A stretch of 64,000 bases of DNA from Saccharopolyspora gloriosae (GTDB taxonomy: Bacteria > Actinomycetota > Actinomycetes > Mycobacteriales > Pseudonocardiaceae): positions 1-64,000 of the forward strand of contig NZ_JACHIV010000001.1 in NCBI RefSeq assembly GCF_014203325.1, read 5' to 3'. This document shows, piece by piece, positions 62,662-64,000 of this stretch. The position numbers were made by a program, and so were the translations under genes. The notes below the pieces were generated by a model that worked only from the letters and a program-made list of their open reading frames with translations, had not been told where the DNA came from and did no database searches. Each line of letters starts with the position of its first letter. Position 1 is the stretch's first letter.

Positions 62662-62961
62662 TCACACCACAAGAGCGAGCAATCGACTGCTGAGGGTTTT
62701 GCCGTGGGTGTCGAGTGCGAGCGAGGTCGTGACGCCGCCGTCGAGGGCCTGGTGGCAGACGAACTGCAGCGCGCACAGCAGCGGTAGTTCGTAGCGCAGG
62801 ACTTCCCCGCGCACCCGCTCGGCCAGGTGGGCCCGCACCCGGTCCGCGGTGATCTCGCGGCGCAGCAGTTCGTAGTCGGCGTCGTCGTGCGGGAACAGCG
62901 ACAGCGTCGAGATGTCGCCCTTGTCCCCGGCGCGGCAGTGCGCGATCTCATGCAGCAGCAT
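62662..62961 (-). CDS. Small AtuA-associated protein
   Basis: A 99-residue protein (HCRAGDKGDISTLSLFPHDDADYELLRREITADRV...). The AHCRAGDKGD segment is typical of the small domain found fused to, or encoded next to, AtuA/DUF1446 proteins. The ATG at 62961 lies inside the 3' end of the AtuA gene (14-bp overlap), so the two are coupled. Biochemical role is unknown. Confidence 0.8.
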   Translation of the reverse strand: MLLHEIAHCRAGDKGDISTLSLFPHDDADYELLRREITADRVRAHLAERVRGEVLRYELPLLCALQFVCHQALDGGVTTSLALDTHGKTLSSRLLALVV

Positions 62962-64000
62962 CGTCGGCCTCCAGCAGCGTCACCTGCGGGTGCACCAGCT
63001 CGCGGGGGAGCGAGGTGGACACGATCCCGATCACGTCTTGCACCGTGGTGCGCACTCCGCCGCCGCCGGCCGGGCCGTTGGTGTAGAGCGATTCGACTTC
63101 GTGGCACACCAGGTCGGCCTGGTCGGCGTCGGGGGCGAGCGCGGCGACCCGCAGCCTGCATTCCGCTTCGGCGGAGGGGGTGTCGCCGAGCCGGCCCAGG
63201 ACTTCGGCGCGCACCCGCAGTCCGGTGCCGCCGAGCCGTTCGGTGACGACGTCGGCGGCGAGCCGGGCGCGGCGGGCCGCGTTGGGGCCGGCGTAGGTGA
63301 TTTCGGCTTCCGCCCGGTGTCCGGCGCGGTAGCCGACGCTGACCTTGAGCTCGCCGGGCCGGGTCCGGCCGCGGGCGCCCGCGATCCGCACCTGGTCCGG
63401 CCCGGTCTCGGTGGCGTGGACCGAGCGGAAGTCCAGCACCACGTCGGGGGTGCGGTAGCCGGTGGGGTCGGTGACTTCGTAGAGCAGTTGTTCCCGCACG
63501 GTCGCCCGGTTCACCGCGCCACCGGTGCCGTCGAGCTTGCCGAGCACCGCGGCACCGTCGCCTGCGACGTCGGCGTACGGGAATCCCAGGTCGGCGAGTC
63601 CGGGCACGTCTTTGACGCCGGGGTCGGCGAAGTAGCCGCCGGTGACCTGTCCGGCGCATTCCAGCAGGTGTCCGACGAGGGTGCCCGCCGCCGCCTGCTC
63701 GGGGTCGGCGAGGTCCCAGCCGAGGCGGTGCGCGAGCGGCGCCAGGAACAGCGACGGGTCGGCGACCCTGCCGGTGAGCACGACCGGGGCGCCGGTCGCC
63801 AGCGCGGGCAGCAGCGCGTCGGCGCCCAGGTAGGCGTTGGCGGACACCACTTCGCCGTGCTCGCCGAGCGCGATGCCGTCTTCCCACGCGGGCGCCGCGA
63901 GGTCGAGTTCGGCGAGCACGTCGTCCCCGGTCACCACCGCCACCCGGCCGGGCAGCCGGTGTTCGCGCAGCAGCGCGCGGGTGACCTCCCCGGCGGCGAG
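62948..64000 (-). CDS. AtuA (DUF1446) family protein, N-terminus beyond the window
   Basis: The last 350 codons of a protein whose start lies beyond 64000. The visible part (GEHGEVVSANAYLGADALLPALATGAPVVLTGRVADPSLFLAPLAHRLGW; GTLVGHLLECAGQVTGGYFADPG; YEVTDPTGYRTPDVVLDF) matches AtuA, required in Pseudomonas for acyclic terpene (citronellol/geraniol) use. In Actinobacteria the family is often found near acyl-CoA metabolism genes; the true substrate here cannot be told. The frame is open to the window edge. Confidence 0.85.
   Translation of the reverse strand, partial: LAAGEVTRALLREHRLPGRVAVVTGDDVLAELDLAAPAWEDGIALGEHGEVVSANAYLGADALLPALATGAPVVLTGRVADPSLFLAPLAHRLGWDLADPEQAAAGTLVGHLLECAGQVTGGYFADPGVKDVPGLADLGFPYADVAGDGAAVLGKLDGTGGAVNRATVREQLLYEVTDPTGYRTPDVVLDFRSVHATETGPDQVRIAGARGRTRPGELKVSVGYRAGHRAEAEITYAGPNAARRARLAADVVTERLGGTGLRVRAEVLGRLGDTPSAEAECRLRVAALAPDADQADLVCHEVESLYTNGPAGGGGVRTTVQDVIGIVSTSLPRELVHPQVTLLEADDAAA

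Noticed and set aside
1-64000. tRNA or rRNA genes
   Set aside because: I inspected the intergenic gaps by eye and saw no cloverleaf-like or rRNA segment. A tRNAscan/Infernal search would be decisive and was not possible here.

Overview
The window is high-GC actinobacterial chromosome, most likely from the Pseudonocardiaceae; a Saccharopolyspora-like genus is only a guess. The evidence is the very GC-rich codon usage, mycothiol synthesis (mshA), the mycobacterial-type 33-residue ribosomal protein bS22, BldN- and BldC-type developmental regulators, an HTH-DUF5753/DUF397 pair, and a gene order that follows Mycobacterium tuberculosis from about Rv0480 to Rv0558 (murB, mshA, gpm1, senX3-regX3, ppx, proC, galE2, serB1, hemACDB, hemL, ccdA-resB-ccsB, menA/E/B/D, menG). 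This is core chromosome: I see no prophage, insertion sequence, CRISPR array, rRNA or tRNA.

Layout. 0-6.6 kb: cell-wall and redox genes (murB, a degenerate serine-protease-fold protein, an L,D-transpeptidase lipoprotein, mshA, a YbjN protein). 6.6-7.3 kb: a gene-free, relatively AT-rich, hairpin-rich island. 7.3-15 kb: gpmA, the senX3-regX3 phosphate-type two-component system, a Ppx/GppA phosphatase, a Rv0497-like membrane protein, an isomerase and a thioesterase. 15.5-25.3 kb: lipid genes (two acyl-CoA synthetases, an acyltransferase), proC, bS22, a HAD phosphatase, the ECF sigma factor BldN and a glutaredoxin. 25.6-36.5 kb: a haem regulon, rex-hemA-hemC-hemD-hemB plus hemL, with a Rex operator before rex and a nest of related four-helix membrane proteins between hemB and hemL. 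36.5-43 kb: the System II cytochrome c maturation genes (TlpA/ResA-like, ccdA, resB, ccsB), interrupted by an HTH/DUF397 module. 43-47.7 kb: a MinD-like ATPase, bldC, a cysteine-metabolism PLP enzyme and a DUF3558 lipoprotein. 48-62.4 kb: menaquinone genes (menA, menE, menB, menD, an isochorismate synthase, menG) mixed with an M1 peptidase, an orphan paaC, an IMPase and a mannosyltransferase. 62.6-64 kb: an AtuA pair that runs off the window.

The genes fit together as respiratory-chain supply: haem, cytochrome c maturation and menaquinone, under a redox repressor (Rex), with mycothiol and glutaredoxin for thiol redox control.

The most unusual feature is a dispersed family of structured repeats. 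Six copies of an 82-83 nt palindrome (15381, 39478, 47763, 53289, 59198, 62538) have 16-bp arms that differ between loci but stay paired, around a nearly invariant loop of about 50 nt. Four copies are preceded, after a constant 33-34 nt spacer, by a second small hairpin whose stem also covaries, and by an array of micro-hairpins. Two others, plus a seventh locus at 24857 that lacks the palindrome, have TTTGATC...GATCAAA-like ends. In one copy (53289) the loop is inverted relative to its flanks. Four of the six palindromes lie between convergent genes and none between divergent genes. I know of no named family that matches.
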